Positions 16,162 to 25,332 of a stretch of DNA of 33,406 nucleotides are shown here, piece by piece (the first letter of the stretch is position 1; the number at the start of each line of letters is the position of its first letter). The notes below the pieces were generated by a model that was not told the origin of the DNA, searched no databases, and saw only the letters and a list, made by a program, of their open reading frames with translations. Made by a program: the position numbers and the translations under genes. Location of the stretch: the NCBI GenBank assembly GCA_013140695.1, contig JABFSI010000037.1, positions 1 through 33,406 of the forward strand, written 5' to 3'. This DNA comes from Sideroxydans sp. Its GTDB lineage: Bacteria > Pseudomonadota > Gammaproteobacteria > Burkholderiales > Gallionellaceae.

Positions 16162-18527
16162 TCCCACGCGCAGAAGACTCCACACGAGCGGTCTTGCGTG
16201 AGTGGTGGTGGCTGTTGGCCTTTCTGTGCGGGCTAACCACACTGACACTTCAACAAAATTGGCTAGATCGCCTCAATTCCAGCTTTTACGATGCGGCGAT
16301 TACTTTGCATCAACGTGAGCTGGATGCCGACATTTTGGTGGTCGCCATAGATGAACGAAGCTTAGATGAGATAGGTCGCTGGCCTTGGCGTCGTTCAGTG
16401 TACGCGCGACTCATTGATCAACTCACCGCTGCAGACGTGCGCGCCGTTGGCTTGGATATTATTTTAAGCGAACCTGATACCGAGCATCCCAATGATGATG
16501 CATTACTCGGAGCAGCTATCCAACGTAATGGGCACGTTGTTTTACCCATCTTGGCAGAACCCTTGAACGGACGGGTAACAGAAACACCGCCGATTGCCAT
16601 TTTGAATAATCAAGTTGCTGCACTGGGACACATTCAATCCAACCTCGATGCCGACGGGGTATCTCGCCGTGTGTTTCTGCATTGCGGCATGGGCTTCCCA
16701 TCCCATCCGCAGCTCGCATTAGCGCTGCTTAAAACAAGTGGGTTTAATACGCAACGGTATGAACTCCCTGCCTCACTCAAACTCAATCACACTGAAACTT
16801 CTGGCTGGTACTGCGCCTCATCTTATCTCATTCCATTTGCCGCACGTCCAGGCAAAGTGCGTCAAATATCCGCCAGCGCGCTGCTCAAGGGAGAGATCCC
16901 TGCACAGCAGTTACGCGGCAAACTTGTTCTCGTGGGTGCTACCGCAGCAGGGCTAGGAGATGCCTATCCCACCCCACTTTCAGGCGATTCGTATTCCATG
17001 CCTGGGGTAGAAATGCATGCGCAATTGATTGATTCATTACGCCACGACTTATCCATCATCCCCAGTGACACCATCACGCGCTGGCTGGTGGCAATCTTGC
17101 TTGTTGTCGCGCTCATGGTGGCTTACCTCTACCTATTACCACGCTATGCCCTCGCCTTAACCGTAGGCTTGATGGTGGGTGTGTTGCTTGTTTCAGCAGG
17201 CCTCATTCGCTGGCCAGGCATCTGGCTGCCCCCCGCCGAGTCATTGTTGATATTAGCCTTATGCTATCCCCTGTGGAGTTGGCGCAAGCTCGAAGCCGGG
17301 ATGCAATTTTTGGAAGAAGAAGTGACCGCTCTCAATCAAGAGTCGGAAAAATTCTCCACCTTGATCCCCGCGCTCGCCTCAACCCACACACCGTCTCAAA
17401 TCGTTGATCCTGTCGCTGCGCGCATTGAGCAAGTACGCCATGCCTCACGTGAAGTACGTGTGTTGCGCCAATTGGTGAACCAGTCCCTCATTAGTCAATC
17501 TGTCGGCATCCTCGTGCTCGATGATCAAATGCGCGTGCGCTTGGTCAACCCCACCTTGCTGCGCCTGCTTGGATTAAATGAGCATGTCGTAGTGCAAGGA
17601 CGATTAGTCGACCAAGTTTTGTCATCCCTAAAATGCACGCGCACTGCTGACTGGACGAGTTGTATCCATACCATCGCGCAGGGGCAGGTGCTGCAATGTG
17701 AGGCGCAAAATGTCACGGGGGGAGAATTTCTGGTGAGCATCACCGACATCGAAAATTTCGGCTGGATTATCAATCTCGACAGCGTGAGCACACTGAAAGC
17801 ACACGAACGTGAACGCGGGCGCTTACTCAACTTCCTGTCACATGATATGCGCGCTCCACAAGCCTCCATTTTGGCTTTACTTGAACAACAGGCGGCGCGC
17901 AAAGGAGTGGATGACACGCTGCTACAAGACATTCGTCGTTTTTCTCAACGCACCTTGCATCTCATCAATCAATTTATGTTTTTGGCGCGCGCCGAACATC
18001 TTCAGGCAGATACCTTTATCGAACTCGACATGGTGCAATGCATGCACGATGCGATTGATGAAGTGTGGCCGCAAGCCAGCACACAAGGCATCACCCTCAA
18101 GCGTCCGGAAAACAACGAAAGCTTGCTCGTTATCGGCAATCACGCTTTGCTGCAACGCGCACTCATCAACCTGATTACCAATGCCGTGCAACACAGCGCA
18201 CAAGGCGACATTGTGCAGTGTGATGTTGATCAACAATGGGGCGAGGTGTGCTGCACTGTACGCGATACGGGCGAAGGTATTGCCGAGCAAGACCAACTGG
18301 TTTTATTTCAAAGTTTCAGTCGTGTTCCCGACCCCGCACACCCGGCTGGCACAGGAACAGGCTTGGGATTGGCGCTGGTGAAAATGGTGGCGGATAAGCA
18401 TCGGGGACGCATCGAAGTGTTAAGCCAAGTGGGACATGGCTCTACCTTTTTCTTGTATCTCACGCTCGCCCCTAACGCCATTCGCAAACCCTTGCGCAGC
18501 GACTATTCGTCACCGCTCATTTCTTAA
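16158..18527 (+). CDS. CHASE2-domain membrane sensor histidine kinase
   Basis: 789 residues from a TTG that overlaps the regulator's TGA, with AAGGAAG just upstream. One N-terminal membrane helix (about 15-31) leads into an extracytoplasmic CHASE2 domain (about 40-300; [22 protein letters not shown], then [26 protein letters not shown]). Three closely spaced membrane helices follow at about 308-375, the standard CHASE2 layout. Then come a short coiled coil, a PAS-like domain (about 450-545), a HisKA domain with phospho-His562 in LSHDMRAPQ, and an ATPase domain with N-box [11 protein letters not shown]1 DTGEGIA and G2 [12 protein letters not shown]. It likely senses an unknown periplasmic signal and phosphorylates the partner regulator. 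It is intact, with no missing catalytic motif. Confidence 0.94.
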   Translation: MIPRAEDSTRAVLREWWWLLAFLCGLTTLTLQQNWLDRLNSSFYDAAITLHQRELDADILVVAIDERSLDEIGRWPWRRSVYARLIDQLTAADVRAVGLDIILSEPDTEHPNDDALLGAAIQRNGHVVLPILAEPLNGRVTETPPIAILNNQVAALGHIQSNLDADGVSRRVFLHCGMGFPSHPQLALALLKTSGFNTQRYELPASLKLNHTETSGWYCASSYLIPFAARPGKVRQISASALLKGEIPAQQLRGKLVLVGATAAGLGDAYPTPLSGDSYSMPGVEMHAQLIDSLRHDLSIIPSDTITRWLVAILLVVALMVAYLYLLPRYALALTVGLMVGVLLVSAGLIRWPGIWLPPAESLLILALCYPLWSWRKLEAGMQFLEEEVTALNQESEKFSTLIPALASTHTPSQIVDPVAARIEQVRHASREVRVLRQLVNQSLISQSVGILVLDDQMRVRLVNPTLLRLLGLNEHVVVQGRLVDQVLSSLKCTRTADWTSCIHTIAQGQVLQCEAQNVTGGEFLVSITDIENFGWIINLDSVSTLKAHERERGRLLNFLSHDMRAPQASILALLEQQAARKGVDDTLLQDIRRFSQRTLHLINQFMFLARAEHLQADTFIELDMVQCMHDAIDEVWPQASTQGITLKRPENNESLLVIGNHALLQRALINLITNAVQHSAQGDIVQCDVDQQWGEVCCTVRDTGEGIAEQDQLVLFQSFSRVPDPAHPAGTGTGLGLALVKMVADKHRGRIEVLSQVGHGSTFFLYLTLAPNAIRKPLRSDYSSPLIS

Positions 18528-18532
18528 CGCGA

Positions 18533-18574
18533 AATCATGGATGCGCAGATGCGTTATTCTGCGCATCCATGATT
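18533..18574 (+). promoter_or_regulatory. 16-bp perfect hairpin covering the aat start codon
   Basis: Bases 18533-18548 and 18559-18574 are exact reverse complements (16 bp, 10-base loop). The hairpin begins five bases after the kinase stop. The aat ATG (18569-18571) is inside the 3' arm, and no Shine-Dalgarno is visible in or before it. There is no T run after the stem, so it is a poor classical terminator. It could cap the upstream mRNA, hide the aat start, or both. Confidence 0.7.
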
Positions 18575-19288
18575 CCTCTGTTAACGCCCAACACGCCTTT
18601 CCCCCCGCTGTCGCGAGCCTTGCAGCAGCCTAATGGACTCCTCGCAGCGGGAGGCAACCTATCCCCCTCACGCTTACTGGATGCTTATCGGCGCGGCATT
18701 TTTCCTTGGTTTAACCCTGACGATCCCATCCTGTGGTGGAGTCCGAACCCGCGCATGGTGTTATTCCCCCGCGAGCTACACCTATCACACTCGCTACTTA
18801 AAACGTTACGCAAAGGCGAATACTCGGTACGCACAAATAGTCCTGCTACAAACGGGTTCGCAACGGGATTTGAGCAAGTGATACGCGCCTGTAGCGCCCC
18901 CCGTGATGGCGCAAATGGCACGTGGATTGTGGAAGAGATGATTGCCGCCTACCTTGAACTACATCGGCTAGGGCACGCCCATTCGGTTGAAGTGTGGATG
19001 AACAATGAGTTGGTAGGCGGCCTATACGGGGTGGCGATTGGCCGTATGTTCTATGGTGAATCCATGTTTAGTCTGCGTAACGATGCCTCTAAAATCGCCT
19101 TCGCACATTTAGCACGTCAGCTCGAACGCTGGGGATTTGGCTTAATTGATTGCCAGATGTACACCGCACATTTAGCCTCGCTGGGCGCACGTGAAATACC
19201 CCGCGCAGAATTCATCACACAACTGCAAGAATTGATAAACTGCAAACCCATTCTGCGCTTCCAATTTGATTGCGACCTTTTTGCATGA
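18569..19288 (+). CDS. aat: Leucyl/phenylalanyl-tRNA-protein transferase
   Basis: 239 residues. Aat adds Leu or Phe from aminoacyl-tRNA to proteins with N-terminal Lys or Arg, marking them for ClpS/ClpAP degradation. Landmarks are [13 protein letters not shown] (22-34), [58 protein letters not shown] and [21 protein letters not shown] (short landmarks). The N-terminus from this ATG matches the family, so the start stands despite lacking a ribosome site. That start is buried in the 18533-18574 hairpin. Its stop overlaps bpt as ATGA; both genes belong to the N-degron pathway. Confidence 0.97.
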   Translation: MIPLLTPNTPFPPLSRALQQPNGLLAAGGNLSPSRLLDAYRRGIFPWFNPDDPILWWSPNPRMVLFPRELHLSHSLLKTLRKGEYSVRTNSPATNGFATGFEQVIRACSAPRDGANGTWIVEEMIAAYLELHRLGHAHSVEVWMNNELVGGLYGVAIGRMFYGESMFSLRNDASKIAFAHLARQLERWGFGLIDCQMYTAHLASLGAREIPRAEFITQLQELINCKPILRFQFDCDLFA

Positions 19289-20028
19289 GTTCACTCAACG
19301 ACATTCCTCTGTCCGCAGTTCAGTTCTATTTAACCGCTCCCTATCCGTGCAGCTATTTGCCACAACTCGCGGCACGCTCTCAAGTAGCCACTCCTGCACA
19401 TCTCATTACGATGCCGCTCTATTCCGAACTGGTGCGCCACGGCTTTCGGCGTAGCGGCACTTACACCTATCGCCCACATTGCGACACTTGCCAACAATGC
19501 GTGCCCTGTCGTGTGGTCGTGACCGATTTTCAACCTTCACGCTCACAACGCCGTAGCTGGAAACAACACCACGATTTAGCGGTGAGCGTACATCCCTTGC
19601 AAGATAAAGCCGAATACTTTGAGCTGTATTGTCACTATCAACAAGCCCGCCATGCTGAAGGCGGCATGAACGACAAAGACCCTGAACAATACCGCAATTT
19701 TTTATTGCAGAGCCATGTAGAAAGTATCTTGCTTGAATTTCGTGAAGGTGAGGTATTGCGCATGGTGAGCATCATTGATGTACTCGATGATGGGCTGTCG
19801 GCGGTTTATACTTTTTACGACACGCGTGACCGCCATGCCAGCTTCGGCACGTACAATGTGCTGTGGCAAATTGCCTTATGCCAGCAACTTAAATTGCCGT
19901 ATCTATATTTAGGCTATTGGATTAAAGACTCGCCCAAAATGGCTTACAAAATTAATTTTCAACCGCTACACGGTTTGCAAAATAATCAGTGGCAAACCCT
20001 GCAAATTTCAACGGATGCTCAACCATGA
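19285..20028 (+). CDS. bpt: Aspartate/glutamate leucyltransferase (Bpt)
   Basis: 247 residues. Bpt transfers Leu from leucyl-tRNA to proteins with N-terminal Asp or Glu; it resembles eukaryotic arginyltransferase (Ate1) in fold. The N-terminal cysteine cluster is clear ([12 protein letters not shown]), followed by [18 protein letters not shown], and the conserved end [13 protein letters not shown] block (here [10 protein letters not shown]) with [17 protein letters not shown]. An in-frame TTG 15 bases upstream is rejected because the ATG at 19285 overlaps the aat stop and gives the family N-terminus. It is sometimes annotated ate. Confidence 0.96.
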   Translation: MSSLNDIPLSAVQFYLTAPYPCSYLPQLAARSQVATPAHLITMPLYSELVRHGFRRSGTYTYRPHCDTCQQCVPCRVVVTDFQPSRSQRRSWKQHHDLAVSVHPLQDKAEYFELYCHYQQARHAEGGMNDKDPEQYRNFLLQSHVESILLEFREGEVLRMVSIIDVLDDGLSAVYTFYDTRDRHASFGTYNVLWQIALCQQLKLPYLYLGYWIKDSPKMAYKINFQPLHGLQNNQWQTLQISTDAQP

Positions 20029-20906
20029 AAACTCGTCTCGTCTTTTTTGTCTGCGCCCTGCTGTGTCTGCCTTATCTTGGCCTGCTGCTGACTGGCGGTG
20101 AATGGAATGAGCTGCGCCCATTCACTCTCTATACCAGCCCGCTGCCTTCCCTTGCGCTAACCGCCTTGCTGTTGCTGCTCTACACCGCGCTACTACATGC
20201 TTGGCTCACCCTGCGCACAGGCAATAACTTATTCAAATTACAGCGCAATTATTTTTTCGCCAGCGCCCTCGCCAGTCTCATATTGGGTTGGCTTCTGGTG
20301 TTTCTCAATCACTTCAGCGCAAGCTGGTTAGGTCAGTGGGGATGGGATGCTGCCAGCATTGCCTTAAGCTCTCTGTTGTTTGCCGCATTACTGCCCGCCG
20401 TGCTGATTACGCGCGCACTACTCGGCTCATTTGCGTGGGTACTCAAAAAACTCACACGCCAATTTTCACTCCCTATGCTGGACGCCGACACCTCCGCGTT
20501 TATCTTAATTCCCGCCGCTGTGCTCGGCTTGCTGGGCAGTAGCGCGTGGGTTACGCAATTATTCTGGCTCACTTGGGCTGCCCCTCTCCTACTCTTGTTA
20601 GCCTTGCAACTGCTGTGGCACGAAAGCACTGTCTTTGCTGGCTTGCGCGCAGGCGATTGGAGTCGCGTGGTATGCGCGGGCATATCAGGATTACTCGTCG
20701 GCAACCTCGCCCTAGGCGTATTTCAATTTACGGGTGGACAGCTGCTCACGCTGCTGCCGCATGTCCTGTTTAATCAATTCGGCTTCGTGCTATATGGCCT
20801 ACTCGGTTTGCAACTGGGCGACGTCATTGCAGAATTTTGGCGCGGTAAAACACGCCCCGTGCCTTCGCACAAGAAAAAATTTCCCATCCCTGTCGTGGTC
20901 AAATAA
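20025..20906 (+). CDS. Uncharacterised multi-pass inner-membrane protein
   Basis: 293 residues from the ATG that overlaps the bpt stop as ATGA. I do not recognise a family. It has seven or eight hydrophobic helices (about 4-22, 42-62, 80-103, 113-135, 155-178, 180-200, 217-240, 247-265), rich in Leu and Ala with many Trp, and a short basic cytoplasmic-type tail (SHKKKF). No charged catalytic cluster or transporter motif stands out. It sits between bpt and pyrD, which are often direct neighbours in betaproteobacteria, and pyrD starts at the base after its stop. The tight packing implies co-expression but does not tell a function. Confidence 0.85.
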   Translation: MKTRLVFFVCALLCLPYLGLLLTGGEWNELRPFTLYTSPLPSLALTALLLLLYTALLHAWLTLRTGNNLFKLQRNYFFASALASLILGWLLVFLNHFSASWLGQWGWDAASIALSSLLFAALLPAVLITRALLGSFAWVLKKLTRQFSLPMLDADTSAFILIPAAVLGLLGSSAWVTQLFWLTWAAPLLLLLALQLLWHESTVFAGLRAGDWSRVVCAGISGLLVGNLALGVFQFTGGQLLTLLPHVLFNQFGFVLYGLLGLQLGDVIAEFWRGKTRPVPSHKKKFPIPVVVK

Positions 20907-21926
20907 ATGAATCCCTACAACTTACTCCGCCCAGCCCTATTCACGCTCGATCCCGAGACCGCGCACGATGCCACGCTGACTTCGCTCAACACGGCTTACT
21001 GCTTGGGACTATCGCGCCTGCTAGCGCAACCCAAGCCCGACCCGCGCCATGTCATGGGGCTGACGTTCCCCAACCCCGTGGGACTCGCGGCAGGCTTGGA
21101 TAAAAATGGCGATTGCATCAACGGTCTTGCGGCGCTGGGCTTTGGTTTTATCGAAATCGGTACCATCACCCCACGCCCTCAACCCGGCAATCCGCGTCCG
21201 CGTCTGTTTCGTTTACCTGAAGCCAATGCAATCATCAATCGCATGGGATTTAACAATGAGGGGGTTGATGCGCTGGTAGCGAATGTCGAGCGTGCGAAAT
21301 TTAACGGCGTGCTGGGCATCAACATCGGCAAGAATGCCGACACGCCCATCGAAAAAGCCGCCGACGACTACCTCATCTGCTTACGTAAAGTGTATGCACA
21401 CGCCAGTTATGTGACGGTGAATATCTCCTCGCCCAACACCAAAAATTTGCGTCAGTTGCAAGGCGGAAATGAATTGGATGCGCTCCTTTCACAGCTTAAA
21501 CTGGAACAAGAAAAGCTCACGCAGCAACATGGAAAATACGTGCCGCTCGCCCTCAAAATTGCCCCCGATTTAGAGGCGGAGCAAATCCAACAAATTGCCC
21601 AACTCCTCATCCAGCACCGTATCGACGGGGTGATTGCCACCAACACAACTCTGTCACGCGAAGGCGTGGCGGACTTGGTGCATGGCAATGAAACTGGCGG
21701 TTTGAGCGGCGCGCCTGTACGCGACAAATCCACCACCGTCATTCGCGCGCTTGCCGCCGAGCTGCAAGGCGCACTGCCCATCATCGGCGTGGGCGGCATT
21801 CTAAATGGCGCGGATGCGCTACAAAAAATACAAGCCGGCGCCTCGCTCGTGCAGGTGTACAGCGGCTTAATTTATCGGGGACAGAGCTTGGTGGCGGAAT
21901 GTGCGGCAGCGCTCAAGGAAAAATGA
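20907..21926 (+). CDS. pyrD: Dihydroorotate dehydrogenase, quinone-dependent (class 2)
   Basis: 339 residues, matching E. coli PyrD in length and order of motifs. It oxidises dihydroorotate to orotate at the inner membrane face and passes electrons to quinone, the fourth pyrimidine step. The N-terminal helical extension ([18 protein letters not shown]) that contacts the membrane marks class 2. The core shows FMN-site [11 protein letters not shown] and [17 protein letters not shown], the catalytic Ser in NISSPNT, and [16 protein letters not shown] and GVGGI. The ATG follows the upstream stop with no gap. Confidence 0.97.
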   Translation: MNPYNLLRPALFTLDPETAHDATLTSLNTAYCLGLSRLLAQPKPDPRHVMGLTFPNPVGLAAGLDKNGDCINGLAALGFGFIEIGTITPRPQPGNPRPRLFRLPEANAIINRMGFNNEGVDALVANVERAKFNGVLGINIGKNADTPIEKAADDYLICLRKVYAHASYVTVNISSPNTKNLRQLQGGNELDALLSQLKLEQEKLTQQHGKYVPLALKIAPDLEAEQIQQIAQLLIQHRIDGVIATNTTLSREGVADLVHGNETGGLSGAPVRDKSTTVIRALAAELQGALPIIGVGGILNGADALQKIQAGASLVQVYSGLIYRGQSLVAECAAALKEK

Positions 21927-22004
21927 GGGGGCAAGGAAAACACTGATTACATCCAAATATGGAAGGCCGATTTACGCTTCGAGGTCAATCTGCCTTCCCC
22001 CTTC
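21925..22004. terminator. Weak inverted repeat between convergent pyrD and the small unknown gene
   Basis: GGAAGGC (21961-21967) pairs exactly with GCCTTCC (21992-21998) across a 24-base loop. An outer GGGGGCAAGG (21927-21936) can pair imperfectly with the CCTTCCCCC run (21993-22001). There is no T run. It may be a loose bidirectional terminator between convergent genes. It resembles the repeats at 7026-7076 and 29615-29664. Confidence 0.4.
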
Positions 22005-22020
22005 AGCGCGCCCTCAAAAT

Positions 22021-22371
22021 TTATAAGAACAAGTTGTTCTGCACGGGCTCGCGTCCCGCTTTACGTAAGGCTTCGAGTGCCAGACGTGCAGCCTCGGTAA
22101 TGCCGTGCTGCTTACCCAGCTCCATCAACTTCGCAAGCGCAGGTTCAAACGCATAATCCGCATCCACCCACTCTTCCACCAGCTCTTTAGCCGAGTGCTT
22201 GGTTAACTTCAACTGACCCGACTTCACGCGTAGCAAATGCGCCGACGTTCTGCCGCGCTTCACCACCATCGCCATATGCCGCTGCCTATCCATCAACACC
22301 TGCCCGCACGTGACATGCAGGGTAGGGGCGATGAAGTCGACGGTGTGGTAATCGGTTAGGTCTTTGGACAT
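22021..22371 (-). CDS. Small uncharacterised protein
   Basis: 116 residues from the ATG at 22371. The frame stays open to a TTG at 22398, but the ATG is preferred and neither has a strong ribosome site. I do not recognise the family. The first half looks beta-rich (DFIAPTLHVTCGQVLMDR, MAMVVKRGRTSAHLLRV), the second half helical (KELVEEWVDADYAFEPALAK, then EAARLALEALRKAG). No signal peptide, cysteine cluster or membrane segment. It is convergent with pyrD and divergent from the rnf operon. Base composition resembles the neighbours, so it is probably a real resident gene. It could be mis-called, since no family supports it. Confidence 0.65.
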   Translation of the reverse strand: MSKDLTDYHTVDFIAPTLHVTCGQVLMDRQRHMAMVVKRGRTSAHLLRVKSGQLKLTKHSAKELVEEWVDADYAFEPALAKLMELGKQHGITEAARLALEALRKAGREPVQNNLFL

Positions 22372-22463
22372 GACTGGAATTGGGACAAATTTAAGCAAGC
22401 TTGCGTTGTCGTAATTTTATGCCAGCGCCCATCGCACTCCTCAACTTTGAGCATATCTATATT

Positions 22464-22505
22464 CCATCAACGCGGTTGATGGCAGGGGGCGATTCAGCGG
22501 ATAAT
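22464..22505 (+). promoter_or_regulatory. Candidate rnf promoter with dyad over the -35
   Basis: TTGATG (22476-22481) and GATAAT (22500-22505) are 18 bases apart, a fair sigma-70 promoter about 25 bases before the rnfA ATG. The -35 lies in the right arm of a perfect eight-base dyad, CCATCAAC-GCG-GTTGATGG (22464-22482), placed as a repressor operator would be. The half-sites face the opposite way from an FNR box (TTGAT-N4-ATCAA), so FNR is not indicated. RNA folding is the other reading, but the dyad lies upstream of the expected start point. Confidence 0.5.
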
Positions 22506-22531
22506 CGCGCCCTTCTAGGAGTTGGGGCAGT

Positions 22532-23107
22532 ATGACGGATTATTTACTCATCATCATTGGCACGGTGTTCGTGAACAACATCGTGATGGTCAAGATTCTT
22601 GGCCTGTGCCCGTTCATGGGCGTTTCCAGAAAACTAGAAACCTCACTGGGTATGGGTGCCGCCACCACTTTCGTGTTGACACTCTCGTCTGGTGCCAGTT
22701 ATCTCATCAGCCATTATCTGCTCGGCCCAGATTTAGCCTACCTCACCACCTTGTCATTCATTGTAGCGATTGCGGGCATCGTGCAATTCACCGAGATGGT
22801 CATCAAAAAAACCAGTCCCGATTTGTATCAAGTTTTAGGCATCTACTTGCCCCTCATCACTACTAACTGCGCGGTACTGGGCATTCCCTTGCTCAACGTG
22901 CAAGCCAATCATAATTTCATCGAATCGCTATTGTTCGGCTTTGGCGGCGCGGTAGGCTTCACCATGGCAATGGTCTTATTCGCGGGCATGCGTGAACGCA
23001 TGGAAGGTGCTGATACGCCGGCCATTTTCAAAGGCACGGCCATCGCCATGATCACGGCCGGCTTAATGAGTCTCGCCTTCATGGGTTTTGCAGGTTTGGT
23101 GAAATGA
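22532..23107 (+). CDS. rnfA: Rnf complex membrane subunit RnfA
   Basis: 191 residues with six membrane helices, homologous to RnfE and NqrE/NqrD. In the Rnf complex, RnfA and RnfE bind a [2Fe-2S] centre inside the membrane; the conserved cysteines are in ILGLCPFMG and TTNCAVLG. The complex links ferredoxin and NAD redox to ion movement, or in gammaproteobacteria (Rsx) drives electrons to SoxR or nitrogenase. Substrates here are not settled. This is the first gene of the operon, with AGGAG ten bases before the ATG. The stop overlaps rnfB as ATGA. Confidence 0.97.
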   Translation: MTDYLLIIIGTVFVNNIVMVKILGLCPFMGVSRKLETSLGMGAATTFVLTLSSGASYLISHYLLGPDLAYLTTLSFIVAIAGIVQFTEMVIKKTSPDLYQVLGIYLPLITTNCAVLGIPLLNVQANHNFIESLLFGFGGAVGFTMAMVLFAGMRERMEGADTPAIFKGTAIAMITAGLMSLAFMGFAGLVK

Positions 23108-23655
23108 TTTCCGCACTATGGGTGATGATTGCGCTGTCGGTATTACTTGGCATTGTGCTGGGCTATGCGGCGATTCGTTTCAAAATTGAAGGCAATCCAC
23201 TCGTTGAAAAAATTGATGCCGTGCTGCCGCAAACGCAATGCGGTCAATGCGGCTACCCAGGCTGCAAACCCTATGCAGAAGCCATTGCTAAAGGTGAATC
23301 CGATATCAATTTATGCCCGCCGGGCGGCGATGAAGGTATTCACAAACTAGCCGATTTACTCGGCGTGGAATACAAACCCTTTGGCGGCGATGCCCAACCC
23401 AAAGCTAAAGCGGTCGCCTTCATCGACGAAAATACCTGCATCGGTTGCACTTTGTGCATTCAAGCTTGCCCCGTGGATGCCATCGTGGGCGCAGCCAAAC
23501 AAATGCACACCATCATCGCATCCGAATGCACGGGATGTGAACTGTGTCTTCCCCCCTGCCCTGTGGATTGCATCAGCATGGATAAAATCGCAGAAGATAT
23601 TAGCAATTGGAAGTGGCAACACCCCGTCATCATCCCCATTCAGGCGGTCGCATGA
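23104..23655 (+). CDS. rnfB: Rnf complex ferredoxin subunit RnfB
   Basis: 183 residues. One N-terminal membrane helix (3-25) is followed by a [4Fe-4S] domain with CGQCGYPGC (Cys46, 49, 54) and a fourth Cys in NLCPPGG. Then come two ferredoxin-type clusters: [12 protein letters not shown] and [12 protein letters not shown]. It is the entry point for electrons from ferredoxin on the cytoplasmic side and passes them to the rest of the complex. It has only two C-terminal clusters, the short form usual in proteobacteria, unlike the longer clostridial RnfB. Both ends overlap neighbours as ATGA. Confidence 0.97.
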   Translation: MISALWVMIALSVLLGIVLGYAAIRFKIEGNPLVEKIDAVLPQTQCGQCGYPGCKPYAEAIAKGESDINLCPPGGDEGIHKLADLLGVEYKPFGGDAQPKAKAVAFIDENTCIGCTLCIQACPVDAIVGAAKQMHTIIASECTGCELCLPPCPVDCISMDKIAEDISNWKWQHPVIIPIQAVA

Positions 23656-25316
23656 GGACATTATTTTCGTTTCATGGCGGCGTGCATCCGCCAACCCACA
23701 AAGCTGAATCTACACGCACGCCCATCGCCCTAGCACCCATCCCTTCCAAGCTGATCATTCCCCTGTGGCAACACGTGGGCAATCGTTCTGTGCCTATTGT
23801 GCAAGTAGGTGAGCGCGTGCTCAAGGGACAAAAAATTGGCCGTCCAGAAGGCAAACTTTCGAGTGCCGTGCATGCCTCGACTTCTGGCACAGTGAGCGCA
23901 ATTGATATGCAACTGGTGGCACACCATTCGGGTTTGCCCGATTTATGCGTCACGCTGATTCCCGATGGTCGAGATGAATGGATTTCGCACGTAGGCGTGG
24001 ACGTCACACACACCTCTCACGCCGAGTTACGTCATCTGCTGCGCAAAGCTGGCGTGGTCGGTTTGGGGGGAGCCGTGTTCCCCAGCGACCTTAAAACTGA
24101 TGCGCATCATCATCAGATAAAAACTTTAGTCATTAACGGCGCGGAGTGCGAGCCCTACATTACTTGCGATGACCTGCTGATGCGCGAACGAGCGCAGGAC
24201 ATTTTGCGCGGTGCTGAACTGCTGCGTGAATTGCTACAGGCGGAAGAGGTACTTATCGGCATCGAAGACAACAAGCCCGAAGCCATTGCCGCTATGCAAC
24301 TTGCAGTCACTCAAGCGGGCTACCGCAACATGGAAGTCCTATGTGTCCCCACCGTGTATCCCAGCGGAGGCGCTAAACAATTGATTCGCATCCTCACGGG
24401 TATTGAAGTGGCGGCGGGCGTACGTTCCACCGAAATGGGTGTGCAATGTTTCAACGTCGCCACTGCTTACAGTGCTTGGCGTGCTTTGGCGCATGGTGAG
24501 CCTGTGCTATCGCGCATCATCACCGTGACTGGCAACGTGCGCGAAGCGCAAAATTTTGAGGTGCTGATTGGTACGCCGCTCGACGAGCTCATAGCACTCG
24601 CAGGCAAGCAAGCGGATACGAATCGTTACATCATGGGCGGCCCCATGATGGGTATCGACCTACCTTCAGGTACGGTAAGCGTTACCAAGGCAACCAACTG
24701 CATTATCGCGTCATCACTCAAGCTATTTCCGCCGCCAGCGCCAGTTATGCCTTGTATCCGTTGCATCCGCTGCGCAGACGTATGCCCTGCCGATTTACAG
24801 CCACAGGATTTATATTGGTTCGCTAAATCGAATAACTTTGGCAAGGCGCAAGAATTTAATTTAGCTGATTGCATCGAGTGCGGCGCTTGTGCCTATGTAT
24901 GCCCAAGCAACATTCCGCTGGTGCAGTATTACCGTTATGCGAAGAGCGAAATACATGAACGTTCTGTTGAAAAATTAGCTGCCGATAAAGCGCGCGAGCG
25001 GCATGAATATCGACAGTTCCGTATCGAACGCGAAAAGACCGAGAAAGCAGAACGTTTGGCACAAAAAGAACGCGATGCGGCGGCCGCGAAAGCGTCGTTT
25101 GAGGCAGGCTTGGCGGCTGCAGAAAATGCGCAACAGCAAACCATCAACGAGGCCATCGAACGCGCGAAGGTGCAAGCTGCCACTGCCCACGCACTCAACA
25201 CCGATGCGCTGACACAAGAACAGCTCGCGAAAATTGCGGAGGTGGATGCACGCCGCGCCAAAATGCGCGAACTTGCCGCGACCGCGGGAGCAGATGATGA
25301 GCCGCCAAAATCTTGA
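23652..25316 (+). CDS. rnfC: Rnf complex NADH-binding subunit RnfC
   Basis: 554 residues from the ATG overlapping the rnfB stop; the frame is open 45 bases further upstream but that start is not needed. RnfC is the peripheral subunit holding FMN, two [4Fe-4S] clusters and the NAD(H) site, related to NuoF. Landmarks are FHGGVHPP at the start, [26 protein letters not shown], the clusters [12 protein letters not shown] and [12 protein letters not shown] (about 370-440). The last ~115 residues form a highly charged, alanine-rich coiled coil typical of proteobacterial RnfC and variable in length. The next gene starts 16 bases later with a weak SD. Confidence 0.97.
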   Translation: MRTLFSFHGGVHPPTHKAESTRTPIALAPIPSKLIIPLWQHVGNRSVPIVQVGERVLKGQKIGRPEGKLSSAVHASTSGTVSAIDMQLVAHHSGLPDLCVTLIPDGRDEWISHVGVDVTHTSHAELRHLLRKAGVVGLGGAVFPSDLKTDAHHHQIKTLVINGAECEPYITCDDLLMRERAQDILRGAELLRELLQAEEVLIGIEDNKPEAIAAMQLAVTQAGYRNMEVLCVPTVYPSGGAKQLIRILTGIEVAAGVRSTEMGVQCFNVATAYSAWRALAHGEPVLSRIITVTGNVREAQNFEVLIGTPLDELIALAGKQADTNRYIMGGPMMGIDLPSGTVSVTKATNCIIASSLKLFPPPAPVMPCIRCIRCADVCPADLQPQDLYWFAKSNNFGKAQEFNLADCIECGACAYVCPSNIPLVQYYRYAKSEIHERSVEKLAADKARERHEYRQFRIEREKTEKAERLAQKERDAAAAKASFEAGLAAAENAQQQTINEAIERAKVQAATAHALNTDALTQEQLAKIAEVDARRAKMRELAATAGADDEPPKS

Positions 25317-25332
25317 GAAAGCCTAGATAAAT

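Noticed and set aside
22464..22482. FNR box before rnfA
   Set aside because: The half-sites are ATCAA then TTGAT with a five-base gap, the reverse of the TTGAT-N4-ATCAA consensus.
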